Positions 46,585 through 56,163 of a DNA stretch of 64,000 nucleotides are shown here, piece by piece. Positions within the stretch are counted from its first letter, which is position 1, and each line of letters starts with the position of its first letter. The translations under genes and the position numbers were made by a program. Below the pieces are notes generated by a model. It was not told the origin of the DNA, ran no database searches, and saw nothing but the letters and a program-made list of their open reading frames with translations. Origin of the DNA: CBDBES01 sp965204465 (lineage in GTDB: Bacteria > Spirochaetota > Leptospiria > Turneriellales > CBDBES01); the NCBI GenBank assembly GCA_965204465.1, contig CBDBES010000002.1, positions 806,001 through 870,000 on the forward strand, given 5' to 3'.

Positions 46585-48243
46585 CTATTCGGATTTTCCT
46601 TTGAATAATGGTTCATTCTTTATCTTAAGCCTTAAAAAGTAAACAGACCATAAACCAAGATAAAAGAATAGAAAAATCCATACAGGAGTATTGCCCCAGG
46701 TAGAATATAGGGTTGATTGATCTTTGACCGGTATCGCAGTTGGATAAATTCTTTCTGCTTGGGTAAAAATATCCGTTTCACTGAAGTTTCGCCCCAATAT
46801 ATCGAATTGGGTGGTTATGCCAGAGTTCGTGGCCCTCAGAATTGGCAGTCTGAATTCAATGGACCTTAAACGGGCCAATTCCAAATGCTGAGAACTCTCT
46901 ATACTCTTACCAAACCAGGCATCATTGGTGATATTCACGATCAGTTTTGCCCTTTTATTTGTATCCCTATAAAATTCCAATACGAAAGAAGGAAGGATAA
47001 CCTCATAACATATTAAGGGTAGAATAGGGCCAATATTTGAGGGGAAAAGTTTAAATTCATTTCCAGGTTGAAAATTAGAAACTTCTGCAAATGCTCTTTT
47101 ATATTGATCAGGGAGAATTTCTCCTAAAGGAAGAAATTCCCCAAATGGTAATAATTCTATTTTTTGATAATCAGCCTTTATATTTCCATATGGGTCGATC
47201 AATAACATATTACTGTAATATTTTTTCTGTCCATCTGTGTGTTTTACCAATATGTCATTCATGATCATTTCAAAAAAAGACTCATCTTGCATATCCTTGA
47301 TTCCTTCTATTAAGACTTGTGAATTTCTATAACTCATAAAAGGAACGGCGCTTTCTGGCCATATAAGTAGATCCAGAGGAGATTGATTTTCCTTCGCTTT
47401 ACGAATAATATTTTGAGAAAGCCTAAACATATTTTGGACATTTATTTGTTTCTGATTTTTATAACTAATCCCTTTAGAAATGCCAAGAGGAGTATTTCCT
47501 TGGGGAATACCAATCTGTTTCTGGGGATATGTTTCTTGTTCACTTGACCAATAGATAAAAGCAATGGATCCATATAAATGGCATATCAAAAACAAAGATA
47601 CGCCTATCGTAGAAAATTTTTTGTCAATGAGCATTCTGTAAATGGAATAACCTATTATAAACCAGATCATAGAGGATCCAAATATTCCAAAAACATCCAC
47701 AATTTGAGAAAAAATGAGGTTACCGCTTACCAGATTGATTCCATAATAAGGAAATAATTGCCATCCCAAAGATTCAGAGATCATCCAAAAGGCCGCCATA
47801 TTTATATAAGGATTCGTTAGTACCTTTTCTAATCTGTTTTTTACTTTGATCTTGCTCTTCCACTTTCTAAAGTAAAACAGGAATAAAAATAAATAGACCC
47901 AACGTAAATTACTTGCCAATGAATATAAAATAAAAATAGAAAATGCTGCGATGTATGGCAAATGTCCAAAAACCACCATTGTATGGATGATCCAGTGATA
48001 AGAAAAAAGAGTAATGAAAAAACCCTGTAAGAGTCCCAAACCGATAACTCTATAAACAGATGTTTTCTTTAGGTCTATTTTATCGAAGAGATAAAAAACA
48101 GGAATCATGCATAGAAAACCAAATGGCCATATTTTCCAGGGAGCAAAAGATAAACAGGTCATAATGGAAGAAACCAGGATCAAGAATATGTTTCTGTATC
48201 TATGATGCTGAATAAAATGGAATAAATGATCTATGAGCTTCAT
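46585..48243 (-). CDS. lnt: Apolipoprotein N-acyltransferase
   Basis: Adds the third acyl chain to the N-terminal Cys of lipoproteins in the inner membrane, fitting the many lipoproteins here. 552 residues: several N-terminal membrane helices (about 20-215), a nitrilase-type domain (about 235-500) and one C-terminal helix. Catalytic triad by coordinates: Glu297 in LIWPESAVPF, Lys361 in DYQKIELLPFGEF, Cys412 in LPLICYEV; FGKSIESSQHLELARLRSIE is the Lnt-specific loop. The start overlaps coaD by 4 bases. Confidence 0.94.
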   Translation of the reverse strand: MKLIDHLFHFIQHHRYRNIFLILVSSIMTCLSFAPWKIWPFGFLCMIPVFYLFDKIDLKKTSVYRVIGLGLLQGFFITLFSYHWIIHTMVVFGHLPYIAAFSIFILYSLASNLRWVYLFLFLFYFRKWKSKIKVKNRLEKVLTNPYINMAAFWMISESLGWQLFPYYGINLVSGNLIFSQIVDVFGIFGSSMIWFIIGYSIYRMLIDKKFSTIGVSLFLICHLYGSIAFIYWSSEQETYPQKQIGIPQGNTPLGISKGISYKNQKQINVQNMFRLSQNIIRKAKENQSPLDLLIWPESAVPFMSYRNSQVLIEGIKDMQDESFFEMIMNDILVKHTDGQKKYYSNMLLIDPYGNIKADYQKIELLPFGEFLPLGEILPDQYKRAFAEVSNFQPGNEFKLFPSNIGPILPLICYEVILPSFVLEFYRDTNKRAKLIVNITNDAWFGKSIESSQHLELARLRSIEFRLPILRATNSGITTQFDILGRNFSETDIFTQAERIYPTAIPVKDQSTLYSTWGNTPVWIFLFFYLGLWSVYFLRLKIKNEPLFKGKSE

Positions 48244-48722
48244 GAATTTTTGTAGAGTTTTTTTAGTCTTTCAAAAATTATCTGAGGGACATATTTCTGT
48301 ATATCACCTCCTAAAGAAGCTATTTCTTTTATAATCGTAGAGGAAATAAAGGAATGTTCGTTTTTAGCCGTTAAAAATATTGTTTCAATACCTGGCAGCA
48401 TATGATGATTCATAAGAGAAATTGCATACTCATAATCAAAATCTGTTACCGTTCTTAGGCCCCTGATAATGATCTTGATATTATTTTGTTTGCAGAAGTC
48501 TACCAACAAACCATCAAATGGCTTTACTTCTATTTTAGGTCGCCCTTTGATAACTTCACGGATCAATTCGCATCTTTTTTTTATGGATAATATTTTTTTC
48601 TTATTCGTCTGTATAAGAACAGCAATTGTGATCTTATCAAATAATTTTGCCGCTCTGTTTAGAATATCTAAATGACCGTTTGTGAACGGGTCAAAACTAC
48701 CCGGATACACAGCATGTTTCAT
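48240..48722 (-). CDS. coaD: Phosphopantetheine adenylyltransferase
   Basis: Penultimate CoA step: 4'-phosphopantetheine plus ATP to dephospho-CoA. 160 residues. Nucleotidylyltransferase motif PGSFDPFTNGH (Thr14, His17), DFCKQNNIKIIIRGLRTVTD with the conserved Arg, and HSFISSTIIKEIASLGG as the ISSTx(R/K)E block. It overlaps lnt by 4 bases at its 3' end and follows the M16 peptidase gene by 1 base, so the three are one transcript. Confidence 0.96.
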   Translation of the reverse strand: MKHAVYPGSFDPFTNGHLDILNRAAKLFDKITIAVLIQTNKKKILSIKKRCELIREVIKGRPKIEVKPFDGLLVDFCKQNNIKIIIRGLRTVTDFDYEYAISLMNHHMLPGIETIFLTAKNEHSFISSTIIKEIASLGGDIQKYVPQIIFERLKKLYKNS

Positions 48723-48723
48723 A

Positions 48724-50292
48724 TTATCCAGAGGGTTTTTTGATCTGAACGGTTGTATTGTTTTCGGTTATGAAATATGTTTGTAAAATCTTTTGAATAT
48801 CTTCAGGGTGCACTTTGCCCATTTCTTCTAAAAATGTAAAAAACTTCTTATAGTCATTCAATAGAACTTCATAATAGGTGATCGAGTCGGCTAAACCTGC
48901 ATTTGAATTTAAGGAAGATAATAAACTAGCATAGGTGCGGTTTTTGACTCTTTGCAGTTCTTCCATGGAGGGCCCCTTTTCTTTGAGTGTAGATATTTCT
49001 TCATAGATCATATCCATGATCTTAGGATAATCTTTTTCTGAGTAAGCCGAAATAAAGAAGGAAAAATGATTTGGTAGTTGATTGCCTGGTATTCCTGTAT
49101 AGGCTCTGATATTTTGAACTATTTTCTCTTGGATCACTAGTTTTTTTACAAGGCGGGAAGATTTCCCGTTTGTTAAAAGTTTGGCTAAAACATCAAAGAT
49201 AATATCATTTGCATGATATACAGAAGGTTTGCTCCACCCAGTGATCATATAAGGAGTATGTTCTGCGATGAGAACTGATTTTCTCTGGACTCTTTGTAGT
49301 TCATAAGAAATAGGAGGGAATTCAGGAGTCTTTTTAGAAGGTATCCTTTCAAAATATTTTCGGATGATGTCTAAAGTAGGTTCAAACTCTATATCTCCTA
49401 CAATTCCGATGACCATACGAGATGGTATATAATGTTCTCTAAAAAATTTTTTCGTTTCTTTTAATTTTAACCTAGGAATGTTGCTTTCAAAACCAATTAC
49501 TGGTTTACCATAAGGGCTCATTCCAAAGGCAGTCTTTAGATACAATTCATATAGAAGTGATCTGGGGCGAGAATCATATCGCATTTTCCTCTCTTCCTGA
49601 ATCACCTTTCTTTCGGTATAAAATTCTCTGAATACGGGGTTGATAAAACGACTACTTTCAAGCCATGCCCATAATTCCAGGCGATTCTTAGGCAGTTGAA
49701 TTTGATAATTGGTAACATCGGTTGAAGTATATGCATTATACCGTACCCCCCCCGCCGAAGAATATGCTTTTGAATCTTCTTCACTTATAACAAACTTTTT
49801 AGCCAAGTCTTGCAGAGTATAGAAATAAGGCTCTGTTTTCTTTAGTTTTTCTTCTAATTCTTTTTTTTCATTAGCGGCTAAAATTGGATTTAGTAGCTTT
49901 CGTTTTATCTTATCTATTCTCTCTCCCATGACTTCTATTTGCTTTAGATATATTTTTTCTTTGGTAAAATCTGTGGTGCCTATTTGATTGGTACCTTTGA
50001 ATAAAAGGTGCTCTAGCAAATGAGCAACACCTGCCTGGTCAAATGATTCATTACTCGATCCCACCCCTAATTTAAGATAACAGGCTATGGTAGGAGTAAT
50101 GCCATTCTTCATTAGAATGACCCTAATCCCATTTTTTAAGGTATATTTTTTAATATTATTCTGAAATTTAGACTTTAGACTTTCAATATCGAATGGTTTT
50201 TGATCATATTGTTTTTTTGTTTCTGAAAGTTCAGAAGAATGAACAGAAAACAATATGCTATAGAACAATAAATGTCTTATAAAGGTTTGCAT
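48724..50292 (-). CDS. M16-family zinc metallopeptidase, exported
   Basis: Insulinase/pitrilysin-type peptidase of 522 residues with N-terminal signal (MQTFIRHLLFYSILFSVHSS). Inverted zinc motif HLLEH (His91, Glu94, His95) in VAHLLEHLLFKGTNQ and downstream ligand Glu in TERKVIQEERKMRYDSRP. A second, non-catalytic-type half follows (from about 275). Single chain with both halves, so a periplasmic enzyme of the processing-peptidase type; some relatives act as dimers. First gene of the M16-coaD-lnt unit. Confidence 0.9.
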   Translation of the reverse strand: MQTFIRHLLFYSILFSVHSSELSETKKQYDQKPFDIESLKSKFQNNIKKYTLKNGIRVILMKNGITPTIACYLKLGVGSSNESFDQAGVAHLLEHLLFKGTNQIGTTDFTKEKIYLKQIEVMGERIDKIKRKLLNPILAANEKKELEEKLKKTEPYFYTLQDLAKKFVISEEDSKAYSSAGGVRYNAYTSTDVTNYQIQLPKNRLELWAWLESSRFINPVFREFYTERKVIQEERKMRYDSRPRSLLYELYLKTAFGMSPYGKPVIGFESNIPRLKLKETKKFFREHYIPSRMVIGIVGDIEFEPTLDIIRKYFERIPSKKTPEFPPISYELQRVQRKSVLIAEHTPYMITGWSKPSVYHANDIIFDVLAKLLTNGKSSRLVKKLVIQEKIVQNIRAYTGIPGNQLPNHFSFFISAYSEKDYPKIMDMIYEEISTLKEKGPSMEELQRVKNRTYASLLSSLNSNAGLADSITYYEVLLNDYKKFFTFLEEMGKVHPEDIQKILQTYFITENNTTVQIKKPSG

Positions 50293-50348
50293 TTAGCTTA
50301 GTGAGGTCAGATTATAAAGAATGCTTGAAAAATAAAGTATTTTTTGTC

Positions 50349-50889
50349 TCAATTTCTATTTTCTGCAATGATCATTAATTTTTTTCTGTATATACTAATA
50401 GAATGGTCAGTAATAAATTTTTTCAGCATGAATCTATTGAAAAATTCTTTAACTCTGAATAAAAAACTTACATTGTATAGAAGCTTTACATTATTATAGT
50501 TGCCTCTGGGACAGTTTGTAAGGTATCGCATATTGCCAGCATGTATATAGCCTCCAAGCTTTTCTAATAACCATGATTTCCATTGCTTTCCGACGTAGGG
50601 TAAAAATCCAATTATCCCGGCAAATAAAGTAATACTAACTCCATCCGGGGGCAGCATAGGCACGCAGTCGGCTGCATTAACTAACCTATAGATAGGTGCC
50701 TTGATATGGGCTATCCATTCATCATTGCCTACCCTCGGTGACCCGAAAGTATAGCATGCTGCAATCCCGCCTTCATGAGATATTTTCTTTGCGGCAATAG
50801 TCGCCAATGCACCACCTAAACTGTGTCCGGTAATGAATAAAGGCTTTTTCTTTAGAGTATTTTTGTTCAACTCTTCATGAATATCCCAA
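50349..50889 (-). pseudogene. Class 3 lipase, 5' end removed by IS3 insertion
   Basis: Alpha/beta-hydrolase of the lipase class 3 type. What remains begins WDIHEELNKNTLKKKPLFIT and contains the nucleophile in GHSLGGALA, then YTFGSPRVGN, ADCVPMLPP (likely Asp) and GYIHAGN (likely His): a complete triad. Complete family members carry about 100-150 residues before GHSLGG; here the sequence runs into the right end of an IS3 element at 50890. A TTG start inside the IS end (50924) would give a 191-residue fragment. So the gene is decapitated and probably inactive. Confidence 0.7.
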
Positions 50890-51118
50890 TGACCTTCCCC
50901 CAATATAGTGGACAGTCTTTTCAAACTCCATTGGACTTTTATTTCCTAATGATGAATGCCTTCTTTTGCGGTTATAGAATATTTCGATATACTCAAAAAT
51001 ATTCCTCCTGGCTTCAAAAATATTCAAATATTCATTTCTATGTATTTCTTCTGTTTTTAAACTTCCAAAGAAAGATTCAACAACTGCATTATCATAGCAG
51101 TTTCCTTTCTGTGGCTTC
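50890..51118 (-). mobile_element. IS3-family (IS150/IS51-like) orfB 3' remnant with right end
   Basis: The minus strand reads GNCYDNAVVESFFGSLKTEE, then RNIFEYIEIFYNRKRRHSSL and GNKSPMEFEKT, the canonical IS3 OrfB C-terminus (rve core with the final catalytic Glu in VVESFFG). The terminal inverted-repeat-like end, minus-strand TGTCCACTATATTGGGGGAA then ggtca, finishes at 50890, immediately against the lipase coding sequence. The 5' two-thirds of the element is gone. Confidence 0.8.
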
Positions 51119-51214
51119 AGGAAAATGACAATCTGTACCTTTTACTTTTTTTAGATAATTAATACAATCTTGTTCTGTCTTAAACTTTTCAGTGAATTCT
51201 ATAATGTTTTTCAT
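51119..51214 (-). mobile_element. IS1595-like transposase head, fused to the IS3 tail
   Basis: From ATG 51214: MKNIIEFTEKFKTEQDCINY then LKKVKGTDCHF, which fits the start of IS1595-family transposases (f.teeac.eYL.k.rw..gf.C). The pattern breaks where the CxxC zinc-ribbon should continue, at the join to the IS3 remnant. Upstream, 51215-51330 is T/A-rich with two GGGTTTG copies (about 51238 and 51293) that might be remains of its end; nothing else is in the gap to 51443. Confidence 0.5.
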
Positions 51215-51442
51215 ATTAACATAATAGTACATTGATTGGGTTTGTTAACTGTTTTTTGAAAAAAAAGATAAAAAAGTGTGAAAAAATTAACTGGGTTTGA
51301 TATGCGTATAGTTGCCTTTTTTTTTAATTAATAGGATAAAAAAAAATTATAGTGCTTGACAAGATGATGATGGAATTTAAAGCAATATATCTTAAATAAG
51401 AAACAAATATTTAAGAAAAATATTAATAGTGAGGAAAATCAA

Positions 51443-52573
51443 ATGAACTTAACTTTAAGACTATTCTATAGTAATAGAAAAAGAAGCAATTTAACAAAAA
51501 TTATTCTGTTTTTGTTTGCTTTATCCATAAATGCGCAGGAAAATCCAATTGAGGATCAAAACTCTACCGAAATAGACCCAAAAACAAAAAGTAAACAAAT
51601 AAATGAACAAACAGACCAAGCCCAATCTGAGGCTGAACCTACAGAAGCGGAGAGCCCCACTGAGGGAGCTAAAAACACCACGGGACAAGAAGCCAGCGAA
51701 ATGCTAGTAAATGAAAATGATCCAAAGGTAAAAGAAACCCGCTTTTTTCACGACGGCAAGGTCACCTATGCAAATTCATCAACTAAAATAAGATTAACTG
51801 CCTCAGAGGAAGTATCTGATCTATATAAAATTGAATATTCCATTAACAACAATGAGTACAAAAGATATAAAGAACCAATACAAATTTCTGAAGAAGGTCC
51901 TCATCAAATATTCTATAGATCCTATGATATTGTAGGGAACATAGAGTTTAAGAATATAGTCCCGGTAATTATTGACAACACCCCTCCTATGATATCAGCG
52001 GTCATTAATGCTTTTTTTATAGAAAAAGAGGGAAAATTTATTATCTCTTCTCAAAATTCACCTACTCTATCTGCATTTGTCGTAGATCAATATTCAGGAG
52101 TAAAGAGCGTTGAATACTCTATAAATGATCCATCTAAAATGCAAAAATATGAGGGGGACATTCCATTAGATACTCCAGGGGATCATACAATATTATTGAG
52201 ATCGACTGATAACCTAGATAATACTTCTAAGGAAGAAAAGATCATGGTCCATGTGGATGCTGTACCGCCTATCGTAACCATATCTTTTAGTGACAAAGTT
52301 GTAGAAAAAGAGGGCAAAAAATTTTCCAGTAAAAATAATAAAGTAATGATAAAAGCGGAAGATAATGCTGCTGGTATTGCGGCCATTTATGTTAAAATAG
52401 ATGATATGAAATTTTTTCAACCTTATACAAGTCCTATCACTCTTATTCTAAAAGGCAATAGGGTCATTGAAGCAAAGGCGGTAGATAAGGTTGGTAATGA
52501 ATCTGAAGTTGTAAAAGAAGAAATCATTATTGATGCAGATGCTCCCCAGACAAGCTTAGATTTCATGAAATAA
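51443..52573 (+). CDS. OmpL47-type surface protein with three tandem beta-domains
   Basis: 376 residues. Signal peptide KIILFLFALSINA with cut before QEN, then a low-complexity acidic linker (about 24-95), then three repeats of about 95 residues: IEYSINNNEYKRYKEPIQIS, VEYSINDPSKMQKYEGDIPL, and IYVKIDDMKFFQPYTSPITL, each closing with a YD/TD/VD-x-x-GN(E)-like turn and a VIIDNTPP or VHVDAVPP bridge. This is the bacterial OmpL47 Ig-like pattern, found in spirochaete surface adhesins. GAGGA at 51431-51435 supports the ATG. It is the first of a same-strand group with the cyclase and FecR genes. Confidence 0.8.
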   Translation: MNLTLRLFYSNRKRSNLTKIILFLFALSINAQENPIEDQNSTEIDPKTKSKQINEQTDQAQSEAEPTEAESPTEGAKNTTGQEASEMLVNENDPKVKETRFFHDGKVTYANSSTKIRLTASEEVSDLYKIEYSINNNEYKRYKEPIQISEEGPHQIFYRSYDIVGNIEFKNIVPVIIDNTPPMISAVINAFFIEKEGKFIISSQNSPTLSAFVVDQYSGVKSVEYSINDPSKMQKYEGDIPLDTPGDHTILLRSTDNLDNTSKEEKIMVHVDAVPPIVTISFSDKVVEKEGKKFSSKNNKVMIKAEDNAAGIAAIYVKIDDMKFFQPYTSPITLILKGNRVIEAKAVDKVGNESEVVKEEIIIDADAPQTSLDFMK

Positions 52574-52736
52574 AGCAGAATTATCAACACGTTGGGTTGG
52601 GGTCATAGATTGTCTCATTAATATAATAAATAAATATAGTAGAATAAACATACCAGCAATATGCAGTAGATTCGTATATTATCATATGCAAACTATTGCA
52701 GGATAATTTCCTGCTTCTCTTTATTTTAAATTTAAG

Positions 52737-54587
52737 ATGATTCCTATGATCAAAAAAATAATTCCTTTTGCAAAGAAAATCTATTTTTTTATCACTTCCA
52801 CCATTCGTTCTAAGTTAATTGGCATTACTTCAGTAATGGTAACCGTCAGCATAGGATTATTAGTATATATAGCGCTACAAATTTTTGAAGAGAATATGAA
52901 AAATATGATCATATTCCTACATTCAAAAGCAACTAAGAACCTATCTGAAAAAGTTTATACTGAAATGATCAGCTATACAGACAAATTGAAAACATTAAAG
53001 ACATCAAAAAATGAGTCTATTCTATCAGAAAGATATAGCAATTTTCTTTATTTCATGGATATAAAAAGAAAAAAAAACAATACTATAAGCGTGTATAAAG
53101 AACTTTCTAATGATCCATTACTCAAAAAACTGAATATTGATCAAAATAAATTTAATCAATATATTGGAAATCTCCGTTCAGGAATTACAAGTTTTTTTTT
53201 GAATAAGGCAGGTTTAGAAAATATATCCCACTATATGGGCCAACCATTATGGATCATTTATACACATTTTGCAGAAGATAGGCTTGGCTTGGGCATATTG
53301 AAATTTGATAAACTATATAGTGCCTTTAAAGAAGAAAAAAAAGATAAACTACAAGGAGTTACATCTGCCTATGATTCTTATCTGGTAGATAAAAATGGAT
53401 CCATTATTTTTCATTCAAATGAGAAGTTCATATTAAAAAATACAAATTTTTTAGAACATCCTGTGGTTGCAAGAATGTATTCAGTGGGATCTAAAAATGG
53501 AGTATTAAAATACAAAGACAAAAATAAAAACAGTGAACATTTTGGGGCCTTTTCCAAAATAAATGAGTTCCATCTTGGAACAGTATCCAGTATCTCAGAA
53601 GAACTGGCTTTGGAAGGAGTGGCTGCAGTTCGTTGGGGTTCTTTTTTAATATCCATTGCCATATTGAGTCTGGCTATTTTATTCATTTACTTGTTTTCGA
53701 ATACAATTTCAGAACCTATTCGTAATCTAGCGGATGCGGCAGATAAGATAAAAGATGGTAAATATGATTATAAACTAAAATTCAAAACAAATGATGAAGT
53801 CGGTCGCTTAACGAACACATTTAACCGTATGGCAACTGGTTTAAAAGAAAGGGAAAAATTAAAGGGGGCTCTCGGAAAATTCGTTAGTGAAGATATTGCC
53901 AAAAAAGTATTGGAAGGAGAACTAGAACTAGGAGGAGTTCGAAGTGAAGCTACCGTATTTTTTTCCGATATCCGCCAATTCACCGCTATTTCAGAGAATA
54001 GAGAGCCAGAATTTGTAGTGGATTTCTTAAATCAATATATGACATTAATGGTTTCCATTATTCATAGGCATGGTGGGGTTGTGGATAAATTCATAGGAGA
54101 TTCGATCATGGCTGTTTGGGGTACTCCGATCGTTAAGGGAAATGATATACAAAATTGTTTGGAAGCGGCTCTTACGATGAGAAGGGTATTAATTGATTTT
54201 AATAAGCAAAGAAAGAAAACAGGAAGTTTTCCTATTCTAATAGGATGTGGCATCAACACTGGTCTCGTTCTTTCGGGGCAAATTGGTTCTCCAGAACGTT
54301 TAGAATATACAGTTATTGGAGATACGGTAAATCTGGCTTCTAGAATGGAATCTTTATGCAAAACCTTTGGAGTAGATATAATCATTTCCGAAAATACCTA
54401 TGAAAAAGTCAAAGATATATATAATGTACTCAAAATGGAAAAAATCATTGTAAAAGGCAAAAAAAAGCAGCAACAAGCATACGTTCTATTAGGTAGAAAA
54501 GACAATAAACAAACACCTAAGACCTTGAATGAACTGCGAAAAATAGTAGGTATTAATTTCAATAAATCAAAATTAAAAGCAGTATAG
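52737..54587 (+). CDS. Membrane-bound class III adenylate cyclase with dCache-like sensor and HAMP
   Basis: 616 residues. Order: transmembrane helix (about 23-45); extracytoplasmic sensor (about 46-295) with the dCache segment YDSYLVDKNGSIIFHSN; second helix (about 300-325); HAMP (about 326-378, EPIRNLADAADKIKDGKY); cyclase domain (about 400-560). Metal Asp in FFSDIRQFTAIS and in VDKFIGDSIMAVWG; the Lys of VDKF and the Asp in YTVIGDTVNLASRME fit adenine selection, and NLASR supplies the transition-state Asn and Arg. All catalytic positions look intact. The FecR gene follows after 2 bases. Confidence 0.9.
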   Translation: MIPMIKKIIPFAKKIYFFITSTIRSKLIGITSVMVTVSIGLLVYIALQIFEENMKNMIIFLHSKATKNLSEKVYTEMISYTDKLKTLKTSKNESILSERYSNFLYFMDIKRKKNNTISVYKELSNDPLLKKLNIDQNKFNQYIGNLRSGITSFFLNKAGLENISHYMGQPLWIIYTHFAEDRLGLGILKFDKLYSAFKEEKKDKLQGVTSAYDSYLVDKNGSIIFHSNEKFILKNTNFLEHPVVARMYSVGSKNGVLKYKDKNKNSEHFGAFSKINEFHLGTVSSISEELALEGVAAVRWGSFLISIAILSLAILFIYLFSNTISEPIRNLADAADKIKDGKYDYKLKFKTNDEVGRLTNTFNRMATGLKEREKLKGALGKFVSEDIAKKVLEGELELGGVRSEATVFFSDIRQFTAISENREPEFVVDFLNQYMTLMVSIIHRHGGVVDKFIGDSIMAVWGTPIVKGNDIQNCLEAALTMRRVLIDFNKQRKKTGSFPILIGCGINTGLVLSGQIGSPERLEYTVIGDTVNLASRMESLCKTFGVDIIISENTYEKVKDIYNVLKMEKIIVKGKKKQQQAYVLLGRKDNKQTPKTLNELRKIVGINFNKSKLKAV

Positions 54588-54589
54588 AT

Positions 54590-56122
54590 ATGAAATTAAG
54601 AAAGTCAGATAACTTGATCATAGCCATTCTTTTAGTGATCGGAATCACATTTGCTTTTATGGCATATAGGCATTTCAATAAAAGAGTAACCAATCTTTCC
54701 AGAGAAAAACCAATCGGAACAGTAGTCTATAAATATAATTCCGTTTTGAGAAAGTATTTAGGCCGCTTTATCTGGGAAAATATTGATTCAAAGACACCTG
54801 TATATTTATACGATTCTATCCTTACAAAAGATAAATCTGACGCAATTATATATTTGAATTCAGGCGTAACAATCGAATTGAATCCAAATAGCCTAATCCA
54901 AATTGATCTATTAGACCAAAAAGTTGGTCTGACGCTCAAAAAAGGAGTTATCCGAACAAAAGCAAATAAATCCAAAGGACCAGTGCTATTAAAAACATCT
55001 TCAGGATTGCTTGCTGATATCAATTCAGCGGAAGCAAAATTTTCAGAGGATAAAAATGGAAGCAAGATATCTGTTACAAAAGGTAAAGTTAAGCTGAAAG
55101 ACAGGGAAGAACAGATCGACCCTGGGAAAATATTTCGTCTAGCACCAAACGGAGAATGGAGTCTACAGAAAATTGATATAAAAGAACTAAAACCAGTGGA
55201 TGGTTCTATTATTCTTACTAATACAGGCTCTAAGAAAATAACTCTAAACTGGGATAAACCAACATCGACTCAAAATTTTAAATTACATCTCTCCAGTACC
55301 TCTGATTTCAAAGCTAAAAAAGTTATAAAAACGAATAAGAACTCCCACAGAGTTGAATTTAAAGAGGGTACATGGTATTGGCAGGTTTTTAGTACTCGAA
55401 ATGGAAAAGAAATATTTTCAGCAATTCAATCTTTTACCATTCAAAAAGACGTTCAATTTAAGGCAGTATTTCCTAAAAATAGTACAGTCTTAGTAAATAA
55501 GCAAAATGAACCCATCCTCTTTCGCTGGACAAGTTCTAAGAAAGATTCTCCTGTAAATTTTATTCTTGCAACTGATCCAAATTTCGACAATACAATACAT
55601 AAAAAAACCGTATCCGGAAGTTCTTATGTAATGAAGGGACTAAAAAATGGAAAATATTATTGGAAAATAATTCCAGAATATTTTAAAAGAAATATAATCC
55701 AGGATACTAAAGAGAAAAGGAAGATAAATAATAAATATCAATTCATTATAGATGCTGAAGTAAAAAAACTTTTCCCTCCCAAAGGCTTGACTCCTTCTGT
55801 TAAGATCAAAACTGCTGCTGGGATTGATAAGAGAGTTAAATTCCAATGGAATAAAGTAGTGAATAGTAGTTATTACTATGTACGGCTTTTTGTTGATCAA
55901 AAAGAAAAGCCAAACAAAGAGAAAAAAGTTTTTACCAATTTCATTTACTATACAATACCATGGGATGCTAAATTTATCTATTGGGATGTAAAAGCTGTTT
56001 TATTAAAAAAAGAAACTGGCTTAATTTTAAATTCAAATATTTCAGAGGCATTGCCAAGAGTTTCTTACTATATTCCACAACCACCAAAAGTAATCTCCGC
56101 CACATTCAAAAAAGAAATTTGA
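54590..56122 (+). CDS. Membrane-anchored FecR-domain protein with C-terminal beta domains
   Basis: 510 residues. One N-terminal helix (about 9-27, LIIAILLVIGITFAFMAY) with a short cytoplasmic start, so N-in with the rest periplasmic. FecR domain (about 60-185: SDAIIYLNSGVTIELNPNSL, LLKTSSGLLADINSAEAKFS, ISVTKGKVKLKDREEQIDPG). Then repeated fibronectin-like modules marked by GTWYWQVFSTRNGK, GKYYWKIIPEYFKRN and YVRLFVDQKEK. It starts 2 bases after the cyclase gene, so it is co-translated with it; it might relay a periplasmic signal to the cyclase (inference). No sigma factor gene adjoins. Confidence 0.8.
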   Translation: MKLRKSDNLIIAILLVIGITFAFMAYRHFNKRVTNLSREKPIGTVVYKYNSVLRKYLGRFIWENIDSKTPVYLYDSILTKDKSDAIIYLNSGVTIELNPNSLIQIDLLDQKVGLTLKKGVIRTKANKSKGPVLLKTSSGLLADINSAEAKFSEDKNGSKISVTKGKVKLKDREEQIDPGKIFRLAPNGEWSLQKIDIKELKPVDGSIILTNTGSKKITLNWDKPTSTQNFKLHLSSTSDFKAKKVIKTNKNSHRVEFKEGTWYWQVFSTRNGKEIFSAIQSFTIQKDVQFKAVFPKNSTVLVNKQNEPILFRWTSSKKDSPVNFILATDPNFDNTIHKKTVSGSSYVMKGLKNGKYYWKIIPEYFKRNIIQDTKEKRKINNKYQFIIDAEVKKLFPPKGLTPSVKIKTAAGIDKRVKFQWNKVVNSSYYYVRLFVDQKEKPNKEKKVFTNFIYYTIPWDAKFIYWDVKAVLLKKETGLILNSNISEALPRVSYYIPQPPKVISATFKKEI

Positions 56123-56163
56123 TCTTCTCTATTGTACAGCATCGTCTTTTGTTGATCATATAA

